NCBI RefSeq assembly: GCF_008831285.2
Contig: NC_045144.1
Location: 6,870,176-6,934,175 of the forward strand
Origin: Nymphaea colorata
Lineage: Eukaryota > Streptophyta > Magnoliopsida > Nymphaeales > Nymphaeaceae
Direction: 5' to 3'
DNA length: 64,000 nt
The notes under the pieces are model-generated. The model had not been told where the DNA came from. It worked only from the letters and a program-made list of their open reading frames with translations, and made no database searches. Shown here piece by piece: positions 51,013 through 63,475 of the stretch; within the stretch, counting starts at the first letter, position 1; every line of letters begins with the position of its first letter. The position numbers were made by a program, and so were the translations under genes.

Positions 51013-53400
51013 CAGGGTTAAGGGTGGGCTTCTTCAGCAGCTTCTACCTCTCGAGCCACGATCCTTCTCCGGCAACAACATGGTGGTGGTTTCCTTTGTT
51101 TCACCCTTGCAATCGCAACTCAGTAAGCACCAGGCCAGGAACAGGGAGAGAGCGGAACCCGTTGATATACAGAGTAAAACGTTGGTGGTGATTATCTGGA
51201 ATTCTAGGGGCATTTTTGGCAGAATATGGTTCTTCTGCGTTCTGCGTGTGTGTGTGTGTGCGTGCACGGGGGCTCGCGTATTATGTGTGTTTGCGTGCGT
51301 AAATGTTAATGGATGAGTCTGTTAAGTCATGGACTCATGGTCCGTGGCATCGGGTCGATTCGGTTAAAATAAAAAATATATTTTTTTTTAAAATATAAAA
51401 TAAATGTTTTAATATAAATTATATTTTTAATAATAATATATATATTATTAATAAAATAAAAATACTATCAAAAAGTCCTGTCGAGCCGCCCCGAGACGGT
51501 TTTTTCAAACCCAAATTTGAATTTGATCGGATCGAATACCGTGTCCTCCTTTACCTGTCAACCAAAATTTTCTATATGTGCTGCCGATATATTTTTACTT
51601 GAGATGACTGATATGTATCTCATATAGCCATTAATTACATTCTCAAATTTTTATCAACAAGGTGTTTCTTGCATATTTTTCAGCAAAGTTGTTTCTTTTT
51701 CTTAGGCAAACTCAGAGATTTTTAGAAGAACGAAAAATTCAAGATATTATTCAAAACCCAAGAGTTTTTGGTTTCCAAAGTCTTTCATTTTTTATTTCCT
51801 TGGGACGACTTCGATGAGTTCTTTGTGAGGGACAGGTGCATCTAAGTTCCTAGCTTTGCTGATCATACAAAGCATTTTGTATGGAAGGATATGGAACGCA
51901 TCTTAAAGGATGTTTGGGAACAATAACACTTGTTATGTATGTTATTGTTTTCTATCTTAAAAAGTGGGAGAAATTTATAGAATATTTTTTAAAATCCCAG
52001 CCACATGTAGGCTAGTGCGGGCAGTTGCCCACACCAATTTTTTTAAAACCCACCAGTGGTTGAGCCACATATAGGTTAGTATGGGCAGTTGCCCACACCA
52101 GCTTATCAATTTTCTTTCATTTTTACATTAAGATTAAGATAGTTTAATATTTACTTTCCGTGAATAAGTGTCTTTTTATAAAAATTTTCCCGCTCCACCG
52201 CTGATTACAATGGAATTATATTTTAGTCCAATTACATGTGGTGCCTAAACTTGACCGGAGTCAAAGTACCCGCCCTTCAAACCGAAATCCCAATAGGCGC
52301 TTTCTGAAAGTAAGATCATCTATGAAAACCGAGAAATAATGAAAATTATCTAACTGAAGCAAGAAATAATGAGAAATCTAGTAAAAGAGGAACGATGAAT
52401 TTGAGATCAAAGAAACTCATATTCGATCATATTCTAGACTTAAGTAATAAACACCAAATCTCAAGAGAATTTCCTATACTTGCATTGCTCTGAACATGCA
52501 ACCGGTGTTAGCTTTAGTCCTTATGTTTAAAAAGAAGACTAGAGAAAAGGCAAGAATGATGGAAAAAAAATGGATGTTTTTTTATGTATGAATTACCTTC
52601 TTCCAGTCAAGCATTGTCCTATGATAGGCCTAACATATAACCTCTTCTGGTCTTATATACTTTGAACACATGGATGTCAATATAATCAATTTGTTCGATC
52701 GAATTGTTTGAAAAAAAAATTGAATGTGGAAAAAAAATTTAATATCCAATTAAGAAATCGGATTGGATTTAAGAAATGGCAGTCTAGATTTAGATTATAT
52801 TTATTGTTAGACAAATATTCTATACTTTTACATTTTGAAAATTGGTTAAATTTGGTCTGAAATTAGGACTCAAATTTGAATATAAATAAAATCGATTCAA
52901 ATTATAAAATCAAATTTCAGATTCAAATATAACTTTGTTTTTGTTCTTGTTCGTATTTTGATTTGAATATCTGAAAATTTAGATACGATCAGAAGTATAT
53001 TTGATTTGAATTCGATCCATTCACATTTCCTCAAATTAAATTTTGTGAAAAAAATAATCTGAAAATATTAAAAATTGGTGGCGTATCGTAGCATTAAAAA
53101 CAAACATCAAGCCCTCAAAATTGAAATTTCCGGTTTCTACCTTTCCCAAGATGCGGTGTAACGGACTAACGGGATTCCCTTTGGTGAAAGTGAAGGTGTC
53201 GCGTGTCCTAAGTCGTGTCCATGTAACGAGTGTCTAATGAAGCGTTCCCTCCAAATAAGGAAAGACCTGCAGCGTCAAGCATTTCTTGCATAAGAAGTGG
53301 AAAGCCAGCCGGTCAGCCACCTTTCTGTAAGAGAGAGAGAGAGAGAGGGAGGGAGGAGTCTCTCGCCTTCTTGATGCTTAGAGAAGGAGAAGAAATCAGA
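51013..53400. repeat. Repeat-rich spacer between FLN2-type and COBRA-like genes
   Basis: Includes the FLN2-type gene's upstream region, a GT-rich stretch near 51245-51270, and an AT-rich core with GC flanks (51340-51545). There is also a near-duplicate of gccacatgtaggctagtgcg (52011 and 52069) and the dispersed repeat at 52665-53030. The last 100 bp are GA-rich (53329-53357) and form the COBRA-like 5' leader. No further gene. Confidence 0.5.
52665..53030 (+). repeat. Dispersed GGAT/GAATTC-rich repeat, copy B
   Basis: Shares ordered phrases with 18535-18945 (aatatccaattaagaaatc, agacaaatattctata, ttgaaaattgg, cgattcaaattataaaat). It is more decayed than copy A. It lies about 370 bp before the COBRA-like start codon; copy A likewise lies just upstream of a gene. 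Confidence 0.6.
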
Positions 53401-56400
53401 ATGAGGTTTTCCACCGTCGTCGTTCTCTGTGTGTTTTCTCTGCTCTTGCTCTGCTTTGCCACCACTCCAACAGGTGAGCATGCAGTCTCAAGTTTTCCTT
53501 TTACATTCCTTTTCCTCTGTAGTTTCATTTTTCATTCCAAAACTCGCATTTCGTTTATGATTGGTGGTCGTGGTGTTTCTGTACGTGGGTGTTCAGGGAG
53601 TTTAAGGGAGTGAAAATTTTATGTTTCTGCTTCTGGGTTTCTTTGGTTCTGTACTTTGATCTGAGGTTCTTCACGGGTCATGAACCGGTATTTGAAATTT
53701 TAGAGGAGTGGAAAGTGGAAGTTATTCCGTCGTGTTGGTTTCTGAATTGTTCCTTCCAGTGAGTCCATGCAATAGCCTGGATTCAAGACGCATTCCGCTG
53801 ACGCCGAAAAAAGAGCACCGTTTTATTCTCAATGCAGCGGTGACTTTCTTATTCCTTTTTTATCTACTTGAGTGTTTGTTTTGTCCCTCATGGATATAGA
53901 CAAAGTTTGTTTTATTTTCCCTCTTCTTCTTCTTCTTCTTCTTCTTCTTCTTCTTCTTCTTCTTCTTCTTCATGTTTCTTCCTGTCTTTGGCAACTGAAA
54001 TTAAGAATTTATTGTTTAGTTATTTGAAAACATGTTTCCCTAAGACATGGAAAGACGAATATTCACCTACTCTGCTGTTATCTACGGGTCGTTTAATTAA
54101 ACTGGAACAAATACCAGCTGAAAGAATTTCCCTGTTTTAAGGTAATTGCCGTGCCATGTTCACAGTGGTGGATTTGTTCTTTGGTTGGAAAGAATCTGTT
54201 TCTCTTTTGGCTTTCAAGCATATGTTACACTGAAGATTTGGTTTTTTAATGGATTCTTTTTTACCTTTCTTCCCTTCGTATTGCGAACTGTACCAATTCT
54301 TCTTCTGCACGCAGAAGCGTATGATCCACTTGATCCGAATGGGAATATCACAATAAAATGGGATGTTATTCAATGGACCGCAGATGGATATGGTGTAAGT
54401 AATGACATAAACCAAAACTTTTTATTTTTTACCACTCTGTACCTTCTGCAATATCAAAGAAAGGAAAGAATGAAAAGAATTGCTCACACTACTTGATGAG
54501 TTGCCATAGTGGTCAAAAAGCTTTATTCGAGTTTTTGACTCAGTGGTGTCAATGACAGGCAACTGTCACAATTTTCAATTTCCAACAATACCGCCATATT
54601 GAGGCCCCTGGATGGATGCTTGGATGGACATGGGCAAGGAAGGAGGTCATCTGGGACATGAGAGGAGCCCAGGCAACAGACCAGGGAGACTGCTCAAGAT
54701 TCAAAATTAGCCTCCCACATTGCTGCAAAAAGAGCCCAACCATTGTGGATCTCCTTCCTGGAACACCTTATAACATGCAAGTAGCCAACTGCTGCAAGGG
54801 TGGCGTGATCAGCTCAATGGTTCAGGATCCAGTTAACTCGGCCAGTTCCTTCTTTATAGTCGTGGGTTCTGCTGGAACTAGCAATACAACTGTAAGACCA
54901 CCATTGAATTTCACATTCGGTACTCCTGGTCCTGCCTATACCTGTGGCCGTGCAAAGATCGGGAAGCCTAGTAAATTCTTGACACCGGACGGAAGAAGAG
55001 TAACTCGAGCTCTAAGTAAGCAAATTGACAATTTTGAGTATTGTTCAACAAAACAATGTGGTACAATTTCATGTTCTGATTAATTTGTTTGTGCTTGTGA
55101 ACTCAAAGCAAACTGATCCTTGAGCTGCTTTCATATCTTTGCAGTGACATGGAACGTCACATGTACTTACTCTCAGTTTCTTGCTCAAAAGGCTCCTACA
55201 TGTTGTGTCTCATTTTCTTCCTTCTATAATGACACAATTGTTCCATGCCCAACATGCACATGTGGCTGTAAGAACAGTGTAACTCAACCAGGGAGCTGTG
55301 TGGAGTATGTGATTAGTGATTCTGTGTTTTTCTTTTTGGTTGTGTATTTGCTTCTTTATTGTTAAATCTGATCTAGTTTTTGTATGATTTTTCACACAAG
55401 GGGGAATTCACCTTACTTGGCTGCTGCAGTTGCAAGTGGAGGTAGTAATCATGACAAGCCTTTGGTTCAGTGTACAAACCATATGTGTCCTATCCGGGTG
55501 CATTGGCATGTTAAGTTGAATTACAAGGAATATTGGCGAGTAAAGATGTCAGTTGTAAATTTCAATTATAGGATGAATTACACACAGTGGAACCTTGTTG
55601 TTCAGCACCCAAACTTTGACAAAGTCACAGAGATTTTCAGCTTCAATTACAAGTCACTTTCTCCCTATGGAGTCATAAGTAAGTATATATTTACAATTTT
55701 ATTCTTGGAAATTATGAATCCTTCACAACATCTCTAGGTTTTGCTTCATGTTGAGACTGAAACTTGGGAAGTGAGGATGCTGTATATGTTTAAGCAAGGT
55801 GTCATTTTTGTTTGACCCCAAGTTGCAAAATTTAATATTATACCGTTATTTGTTTTCAATGGAGATCCATGGAATTTGTGTCCTGAAACATACAAGGTGT
55901 GGCTGGAGTTTCGTAGTAGAAATCCCAAAATATTCTTCTTCCTTTTTCCCTTCAAAGAATGTGCAGTATTTTTGCATGTTGGGTATGGATCATATACGCA
56001 TTATCTTCACATGCAAGAAAAATTATATAAATAATGATAATGTGTGGATTAATTTATTTTTTGTTTAGATGGTGAAGCATGGTCAGAATATTAACAATTT
56101 TTATCAAAATATTGTGTCAAAAATGAAAAAATAAGGAAAAATAAAAAATGTGAAAAAAATCAGATATTTTGAAAATATTGCCAAATTAAAAGCATACATG
56201 TCTTTCATTTTTCAAAAAGTTATCTTTTTAATACAGTTAAATGTTATGGGTTTCATTTGCTTCTCTGTTGAATAATTTGAATTTTGTTAACGTTCTTGTA
56301 AGAAAAGTAGTAAAAATTTGAAGTTTCACAAGTTTTTCTTGTTATTTTTCTATAAATTAAAATTTTTTGTATTTCAAAGATTTCCCTTAGGAAATTATTG

Positions 56401-56872
56401 GTATATGCGTGTTTGTTTTTCAAGTTCTTGGCACCGTTTAGTTGTTGGTGTAATTTTCTTTTCACTGTCAACCATCTGCATCTGCCACTTTAACTCAATG
56501 TCTGGTATTATTAACCTTTTGTCGGTCTGTTTTTCAGTTCTTTCCATACTATTGAATTTGCCATGCTTTTGATATGTAGATGATACCGCAATTTTCTGGG
56601 GCATCAAATACTACAATGATCTGCTTATGGAGGCAGGGCTGCTTGGGAATGTGCAGTCAGAGATAATCTTCCAGAAGGATCCCACTACTTTTACTTTCAA
56701 GCAAGGATGGGCTTTCCCACGGCGCATATACTTTAATGGTGATAATTGTGTCCTTCCACCGCCAGATGCTTACCCATGGCTACCAAATTTCAGTCCTCAA
56801 GGGAAAAGTTTATCCACCAAGCGAACAATGATTTGCATGGTTTTGCTTGTATTGTTGATATGTTTCATGTAG
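53401..56872 (+). CDS. COBRA-like GPI-anchored protein, COBRA/COBL1 type
   Basis: Six exons: 53401-53473, 54315-54394, 54559-55015, 55145-55304, 55401-55678, 56580-56872; 446 aa (Arabidopsis COBRA is 456). The protein has a signal peptide (1-24, MRFSTVVVLCVFSLLLLC), the mature start EAYDPLDPNGNITIKWDV, and an N-terminal wall-binding-like region with conserved Trp and GDCSRF...HCCKK. Next come the Cys-rich CCVSFSSFYNDT...CTCGC segment, the HWHVKLNYKEYWRVK region, and a hydrophobic C-terminal tail (about 430-446) after a small-residue stretch, which fits GPI attachment. Several N-glycosylation sites are visible (NIT, NTT, NFT, NVT, NDT). The family acts at the outer face of the plasma membrane and in the wall, guiding cellulose microfibril deposition. 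Sequence between exons 4 and 5 (NSPYLAAAVASGG) fits COBRA/COBL1 more than COBL4. It is convergent with a paralogue. Confidence 0.92.
53931..53972 (+). repeat. (TTC)n microsatellite in COBRA-like intron 1
   Basis: About 14 uninterrupted TTC units inside intron 1 (53474-54314). Confidence 0.9.
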
Positions 56873-58356
56873 TATTGATTTTCCACCAGTCTAGGTCTTC
56901 TTCTGGGAGCTTCTTCAGAATTCCTATTTAAATAGCAGATAGTTTATATTGGTCACGGATGCCTGAACTTAGGTAAAGGTGTACCATGCAGATAACGCAT
57001 TGTCGCAGTCAATTTTGTATACTTGACTTTCCCTGTCCATCATTGTCTCGGATTGTCTGTTGGTCATAGATTCCTCCTGTTCATTTTACACTGGTGGTAC
57101 TCTCTAGTGTATAGATTTGTTTTATCATAAGGAATTCGATTGTCATTGCTCAGACTTCAGAAGTGTAATCAGGAGTGTTACTGAAGATAAGCTTATGATT
57201 TTATGTAATTGTACAGGCTGAATTTTACCTGTTTGTGTTACCAGAAAAAAAAATGCAGAAATGGAATTTAGAAGCATTTGATGTTGTTTATTTATTTTTT
57301 CAATCATCAAGTGGCATTTTTAAGTTACCAGAAAATATGAAAAGGTTTAAATGTGAAAAAGCTATGCTTTAAGAAGCATGTTTTGTATAAGTCATCAGAA
57401 TGCTTTCTCTGGACTCCTGCCTTACAGCATTGAACTTTTACACGGGTTTGAGATATTTCATTCTTAAACCAATAGTGTTGACAGAAAAACTTAGCTAGTG
57501 AGAGAACATGTAACGTGATGCATCTGTCATGGCCAGACATCCATCCCAGAAAACCAAGAAGAATGTGGGATCTTTGATAAATCCTAAAATGTTTGTGTCA
57601 CTGCCCAGAAAGATTCCACCGGTATAGCAGTGTCCACCTCACGAAAGCACCAAATGGACCAGGCAGCAAGAGTTTGAAACCCATGGGGTAGATGTACTGC
57701 AGCTAATGAGCAAGGGTTTTGCTAACTACAGGCCAGTCAATTTGCAGTCATCAGCCTTCCCTTTTCCAGTCCTTAAAGCCGAAGCATGAAGTGATTCATT
57801 AATCGTATGGGCCTAGAGAATATCAGGTTTTAGTAGTTCTCTTACATGAACATGATATTTCAGGACTTTCCTGTAAGTCTCATGAATTCTAGTTGAAGCA
57901 CTTTTGGGATGCATTAAATCAGACCAATCAAAGGTTCTATCTTGGAATTTATTTCTTGATAGGTAAAATTAAATTGTTTGCTGCAAAGAGCTGCCACTAT
58001 AACCACTTTATCTTTTTTGGCTGAACAGGTAGAAGAATCTCATCATAGAAATTCTTGAATTACATTGTAAAATCAAGATGATAGCATGGAATTCGACCCC
58101 ACTTTCTTTCTAATGGGAAAATTGATGAATTGGAAGAAAAATATTCTAAAACATGGCCAAAATCTTTCTTCTACATTCATCAAAACTAAGGCTCACGATG
58201 ATAGCACGGAATTCGATCCCACTTTCTTTCTAATGGGAAAATTGATGAATTGGAAGAAAATTATTCTAAAAAGTGGCCAAAATCTTTCTTTCTACATTCA
58301 TCAAAACTAAGGCTCACGATCATGATTCTTATACACTTATCCCTCTGATGTTTCTG
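56873..58356. other. Intergenic region between the convergent COBRA-like genes
   Basis: 1484 bp between stop codons, including both 3' UTRs. The part nearest 58357 holds a 120-bp tandem duplication. No other gene is seen. Confidence 0.5.
58077..58317. repeat. 120-bp tandem duplication beside the COBL4-type stop
   Basis: Unit 1 is 58077-58196 and unit 2 is 58197-58317, differing by a few substitutions and one inserted base. The array ends 39 bp past the minus-strand gene's stop codon, so it probably lies within its 3' UTR. Both units can be read as protein on the plus strand, but no longer gene contains that frame. Confidence 0.9.
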
Positions 58357-60472
58357 TTACACAAAATTTAATAAACAAATCAAGACTGTAATCGGTGCCA
58401 AAAAGGTGAGCACCTTTCGTGTGACTTTTACAGGGGCAATATTGGGCAGGTAAGGATAAGCATCTAGTGGTGGCAGCATGCACTCGTCACCATTAAAGTA
58501 GACCTTCCTCGGAAATGCCCATCCCTGTTTAAAGGTGAATGTCTGAGCATCTTTCTCTAATAGTAGTTCAGACTGTATGTTCCCTTGTGGTCCAGCTTCC
58601 ATAAGCAAGTCATTGTAGTATTTGATCCCGTAGAACATTGCAGTATCATCTGCATGTGCAATTTCAACATGGTCATGTGCTCTTCTTTTAAATTTTGTGT
58701 CTGTGCTTTCTCATGATAGCATGTGTGTGTGCCCATGTTCTTTCTAGTGCTATTATTGGCCAGGCAGATGAACTTACTTATTGATCCATAGGGCAGTAGA
58801 GGTTTGTAACTGAAACTAAACACCTGCGTGACATTGTTTAGGTTGGGATGCTGAACCACAAGGGTCCAATCTGTGTAGTTCATCCTATAATTGAAGTTAG
58901 TAATTGCAATCTTCACACGCCAGTACTTTTGGTAGTTGAGTTTTACGTGCCAGTGAACTCGAACTGGGCACATGTGCCGCGTACATTGCAACAGTGGTGT
59001 ATTATCCTTCCTTGGAGTATTGATCCCAGGCTTGGTGAGAAGAGGTGAATCACCACTGCAAAAGCATTTGAGATTGCTTTTATCAGTTTCTTCATATAAA
59101 CAATTCTCAGTATGCAAAAGTGAGTGCATGAATTCTCATTGCAGTGCATCTTGTACTACGTGCAGCAAACATGTGCTTGCAGATGCAGATGCTTTTTATG
59201 GTCTCTAATGTCAAACTCTTAAGAATGAAGAGGAGATCTTTGATCAACTTACTTAACACAGGTGCTGTTATTCTTGCAGCCACATGCGCAGTTAGGACAA
59301 GGAGTAATTGTGTCATTGTAAAAGGTGGAGAATGAGACACAGCAAGTTGGATACCTTTGTGCTAGCATCTGTGAGTATGTGCAAGTTATATTCCATGTCA
59401 CTGCAGTAAAACAGTTCAAACCATTAGTTCAGGGAGCGGAGATTGTGTGATACCAGACAACTTTAAAATTGAACTCATGATCAGGATGACTATGGGCAGG
59501 CATCAGTTCAAGTTCACTGACTATCTCTTAGCTATTTAGTTCATTTAATCTTAAGGTTACTGAACATGCTTTTAACACCCAAAAGCTACTGCTAACTCTA
59601 CACGAAACTTACTCAAGGCTTGTGTTTTGCGGCGACCATCAGGTGACAAGAATATGGAAGGCTTCACGTTCTTTGCAGGTCCACATGAGTAACCTGGTCC
59701 AGGAGCTGACAGTGTGAAGTTCTTCGGAAGCCGCACGGTCTTGTTTGATGTTCCAGCTTGTCCAACACTCACTTGAAATGCAGAAACAGCATTTGGAGGG
59801 TCTTGGCCCCAAGACGCCAGGACCCCGCCTTTGCAGCAGTTTGCAATCTGCTGGTTGTATGGAACACCAGGAAGAAAGTCGACCACAGTTGGATCCTTTC
59901 TGCAGCAATGTGGAATGTTCCCTTTGAAACGAGAGCAGTCACCCTGATCTGTTGTCTGGGCACCCACCATTGACCATATCACTTCCTTCTTTGGCCACAC
60001 CCAACCAAGGGTCCATCCTGGGCTCATGATATGCCTGTACATTTGAAAATTTTGCATCTTCACTACTGCCTGGAAAACAGCAAAATTATAAACCAACGTT
60101 TCAAGCATTTATCAAGTTTAAACTTTAAACTATTAATTCAATGAATGTATTTGTGCTTTTGTATGCTTTAGCATGCTCGTTTCTGGTTGAGTTCAAATTT
60201 TGTATTGGTTTTACAAGTAGGTGAGGTTTGATGTTCAAATGAACAATAAGGTTTTTGCTCACGCGCATGCTTGTGTGTGTGTGTGTGTTGCAGTGCACGT
60301 GAAATACCTTCTTTTTCAATTAGAAACCACAAGCAGATTGCATTTATTAAGTAAAAGCTTGATATATGTATTCAAACATATTCTCTTGAATGAAAAAGCA
60401 TTTTTTCGGATGCAAAAGGTGATCTGCTTTAATGAAAATGCTGTACCACGAGCTACTGATTGTTTATATTAA

Positions 60473-60538
<66 letters not shown>

Positions 60539-61600
60539 AACTTCAGAATCAATACAAGATTCATGATTTTTTTTTAAAGCATAAATCATTTGAAAATGAA
60601 CGTTTAACATCCCTTGGATTAAAAATCTTAGGAATCAATACGAAAGACATGTTTCTTTGATGTATAAAACTGGTCGTGTAAGAGTTTTAAAGTGGGTGGT
60701 TAACGTTTTTTAGCTTATAAAATGTTGGATCTAGATGAGAAAAATATGACTTCAGATTGATGCTCATGGTTTTGGACATATACGAGGATTATATCCGTGA
60801 AAGTACTTTTCCGAAAAATCGCTCAAATATATTTAGCCACATTTGCTATTGTAAAAATATTATAAGAGTTTTCTTATTTTTAATCTAAATCATATATGCA
60901 TATATATTTCATTTTATTTCAAAAAATAATTGTTTCTGTGCAACAGCGAGGAGAATTTTGATCATTTTATGGGGGGGCATTTTTTCATATGCTGCTTTTG
61001 TCCTTATTGGGGGAAATGAGTTTTCCATTCTGCCATGAAGGGCAGTTTGGTCATTTCTGCTTATGAACTGCAGGGAATATTTTGCAATGTTGTGAGTAAC
61101 GCAGGGATCATTATGTAGAAAAAAAAAAAACCCACACCAAAAAAAAGAAAACATTTTCATAATAACATTTTTAAATAATTCTTTTCAACGTTATTATATT
61201 ACCTCAAAATTGTGAATCTGCTAATTGTAATTAGCCAAAGCCTCAGATTAAGGTTCCATGGGAATAATGAAATGAAGATTAAAAGATGATTATGTTACAT
61301 ACCACATAACCATCAGGAGTCCATGACATCACATCCCATGTAATGGTTATGTTCCCATTTGGGTCCAGTGGATCATAAGCATCTGCAACCCATTAAGTGA
61401 TGATTTAGAGAACAAATATACAATCATATTTACATAAAATTTCTGAACTAAGTTAATCAACCAATGTGACATTTACCTGTTCTAATAGCAAATACCAGAA
61501 TTGACAACCAAAAAGTAATGGCAATGGTGAAGCAGCAACTGTGATGGAGCCCAAGAACACCATCTTCAACATCAAAGAGCTTCCTTTCCTCTGCTACCAT
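58357..61600 (-). CDS. COBRA-like GPI-anchored protein, COBL4/IRX6 (brittle-culm) type
   Basis: Six exons: 61477-61600, 61303-61382, 59613-60069, 59253-59400, 58778-59055, 58357-58649; 459 aa, all phases consistent. Exons 2, 3, 5 and 6 have the same lengths as the convergent paralogue (80, 457, 278, 293). Features in order: N-terminal hydrophobic segment (about residues 20-40), DAYDPLDPNGNITITWDV, MYRHIMSPGWTLGWVW, GDCSRFKGNIPHCC, CCVSF, INTPRKDNTPLLQC, NYRMNYTDWTL, and a hydrophobic GPI-type tail (about 440-459). The phrase around NTPRKDNTPLLQC and PRKVYFNGDECMLPP is typical of COBL4/IRX6 and rice BC1, which are needed for secondary-wall cellulose. The first ATG gives an unusually long, acidic N-region (MVAEERKLFDVEDG) before the hydrophobic core, so it may act as a signal anchor or a late-cleaved signal; the frame stays open upstream without another ATG close by. 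Confidence 0.92.
60476..60538. repeat. (TA)n(CA)n microsatellite in COBL4-type intron 2
   Basis: About 20 TA units followed by about 11 CA units, inside the intron 60070-61302. Confidence 0.92.
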
Positions 61601-62685
61601 CTTGCAGAAACCTGAGTTCCTGGCTTCCCCAAGAAGTGTGAAGATCAAAGAAGCAAATTGGTGTTCCAAAATTGAGGTGTGGAACTTGGGATATTAAACG
61701 AGAGGAATGGAATTATGAATGCTCTTCATACCCTCAAAGACATGACAGTTCACCTGTTGTTTGGTACTTCAAAGAAGCTTCAAGTAAGGAACTCCTTTTT
61801 TCTTTTTCAAAAAGAAATTTATCTTCAAGGGATTTTTTTTTTTCAAAATGCTCCCCAAGTTTTAGTGAAAATAAATAAACGTGCCCAAAAGCAACTCATG
61901 CTTTTGCATCATTCATGGAAAACACCTTTCAGTCATTTTTTAGCTAGTGATGTTCTAACCTTCTTCCATTGGATTGAATGTGGGTTCTCATATTTCTTTT
62001 TCTCCCTTCATTCCTTCTATTTTTTTTTTTTTAAGTTCATTCAAGCAGTTCTTTTTTCTAGCATCTTCTTTGCATATCAAACATTGTAACCAGAATTTTG
62101 TTCCTGTCTTAGTCATTGTATTGAACAAAAAGAATCTCAGATCTCCCACACAAATAACCAACTCGGTGGTGGACGAGCTTTAAACTTTATTTTTTCTGTT
62201 AACCACGAAAAAACTGGGTTCATTTTCCAACAATATTCGGACTTCAGGTGGGTTTTTGATTATAGGAAAACTTGGTTGATTGTTCTTTTGCGATAGATTG
62301 AAGCAACCGTGTTTGTTGGGAAAAGGATGTGGGGGGAATTGAGATGTCATTTCCGTTGTGTAGTTGTCTACCTTCCTTTTGAATACCGAAACTATATTCA
62401 GATTTGAGTCTTTCCTGTCTCTAGCAGTTGTTAGGGTTTTTGGTGGCTGGTATGTAAGGGTGGGCACCTGGCCGTGTAGTGGTGAAGCCAAAAAAAATTT
62501 AAGGAGGGGGTTGAATTAAATTTTTAAATTTTGACTAGGGCCCAAATATCATTTTTCGAATTTTTTATATAAAATAAGCGAAATTTTCTCAAATTTACAT
62601 GTTAATTTTTTTTAAAAAAATTGAAATGGGGCCAGGGTCCATGCGGATCTTACCTTGGCTTTGCCCCTAGGGCATTGTACCTAAG
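61601..62685. other. Upstream region of the COBL4-type gene
   Basis: Should contain the promoter and leader of the minus-strand gene. No clear TATA box was found near its start. AT-rich, with short frames that resemble no family. Confidence 0.4.
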
Positions 62686-62689
62686 CATG

Positions 62690-63475
62690 GGCAGCGGGTC
62701 GGCCTGATCTAATAACGAGTGGAGCTCGAGCCGGTCCGACATCCAAAAACCGGGCCCGGGCAACCCGAGCCTGAGCTCGGCCCAATTAAATTTAAAACTA
62801 TATTTTTAGTATAAAATAATATATGAATATAATTAATTATAATAAAATATAATAAATATATATACATAAATTAATAAAAAATAAAAAATAAATTATCAGA
62901 GCCAGAATCAAGCTTATCAAGCCCACCCGGACCAGCCCGATAACGAGTCGGGCCAATCTGAGTCCTTTTTCCCCAAGCCCGAGCCCTAGTCAAGCCAAGT
63001 ACCGAGTACTTGACAGTGGCCGGACTCGGTGCACAGCCTTATGCATACTCGATCCATGATGGGCACTGGTTATTTTGACCCTGAGCTGTGTCTCTGGTCA
63101 GAGTGGAGCATTAGATGCCTGACTTGGTCCGACCCAATATATAAATTTAGACTCATCTATTGTATTATTTTGTTTTGTTTTCTTTCTCAAACAAGTAAAA
63201 AAAATCAACTTTTTGAGACCCCGTTTGAGGATGGAAAACCTGAAGATTTTAATAAACTTGCAATTGGTTTAACTTTTAGTTCTCCATCTTTGAAATTTTA
63301 TTAATACTATAGATACGTACTGAAGAGCATAATTATGAAATAATTTTAATTTTAATTCTTGAACCTGTTAGACATAAGGCTGGCCCAGCCCAGCCCGGCC
63401 CGGCCCGGCCTGACCCAATAAAATTATAAAAATCGAAGCCCGGTATTGGAAACGGGCCAGCCCGAAGCCCGAGAT
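62690..63475. repeat. GGGCC/CGAGCC-rich repeat with an AT-rich core
   Basis: A GC-rich flank (62690-62785, with gggcccgggcaacccgagcc) is followed by an AT-rich core to about 62895, then a second GC-rich flank (62900-63030). A second short unit lies at 63380-63475 (cccagcccggcccggcccgg). Similar layouts with weaker similarity occur near 51340-51545, 6560-6720 and 13125-13215. It is non-coding. Confidence 0.55.

Noticed and set aside
58086-58310. 74-aa repeated frame over the 120-bp tandem array
   Set aside because: It just reflects the duplicated DNA; no start context, no extension and no known protein.
61601-61669. Extension of the COBL4-type protein to a start near 61669
   Set aside because: The codon at that place is TTG, not ATG; the first real ATG is at 61600.
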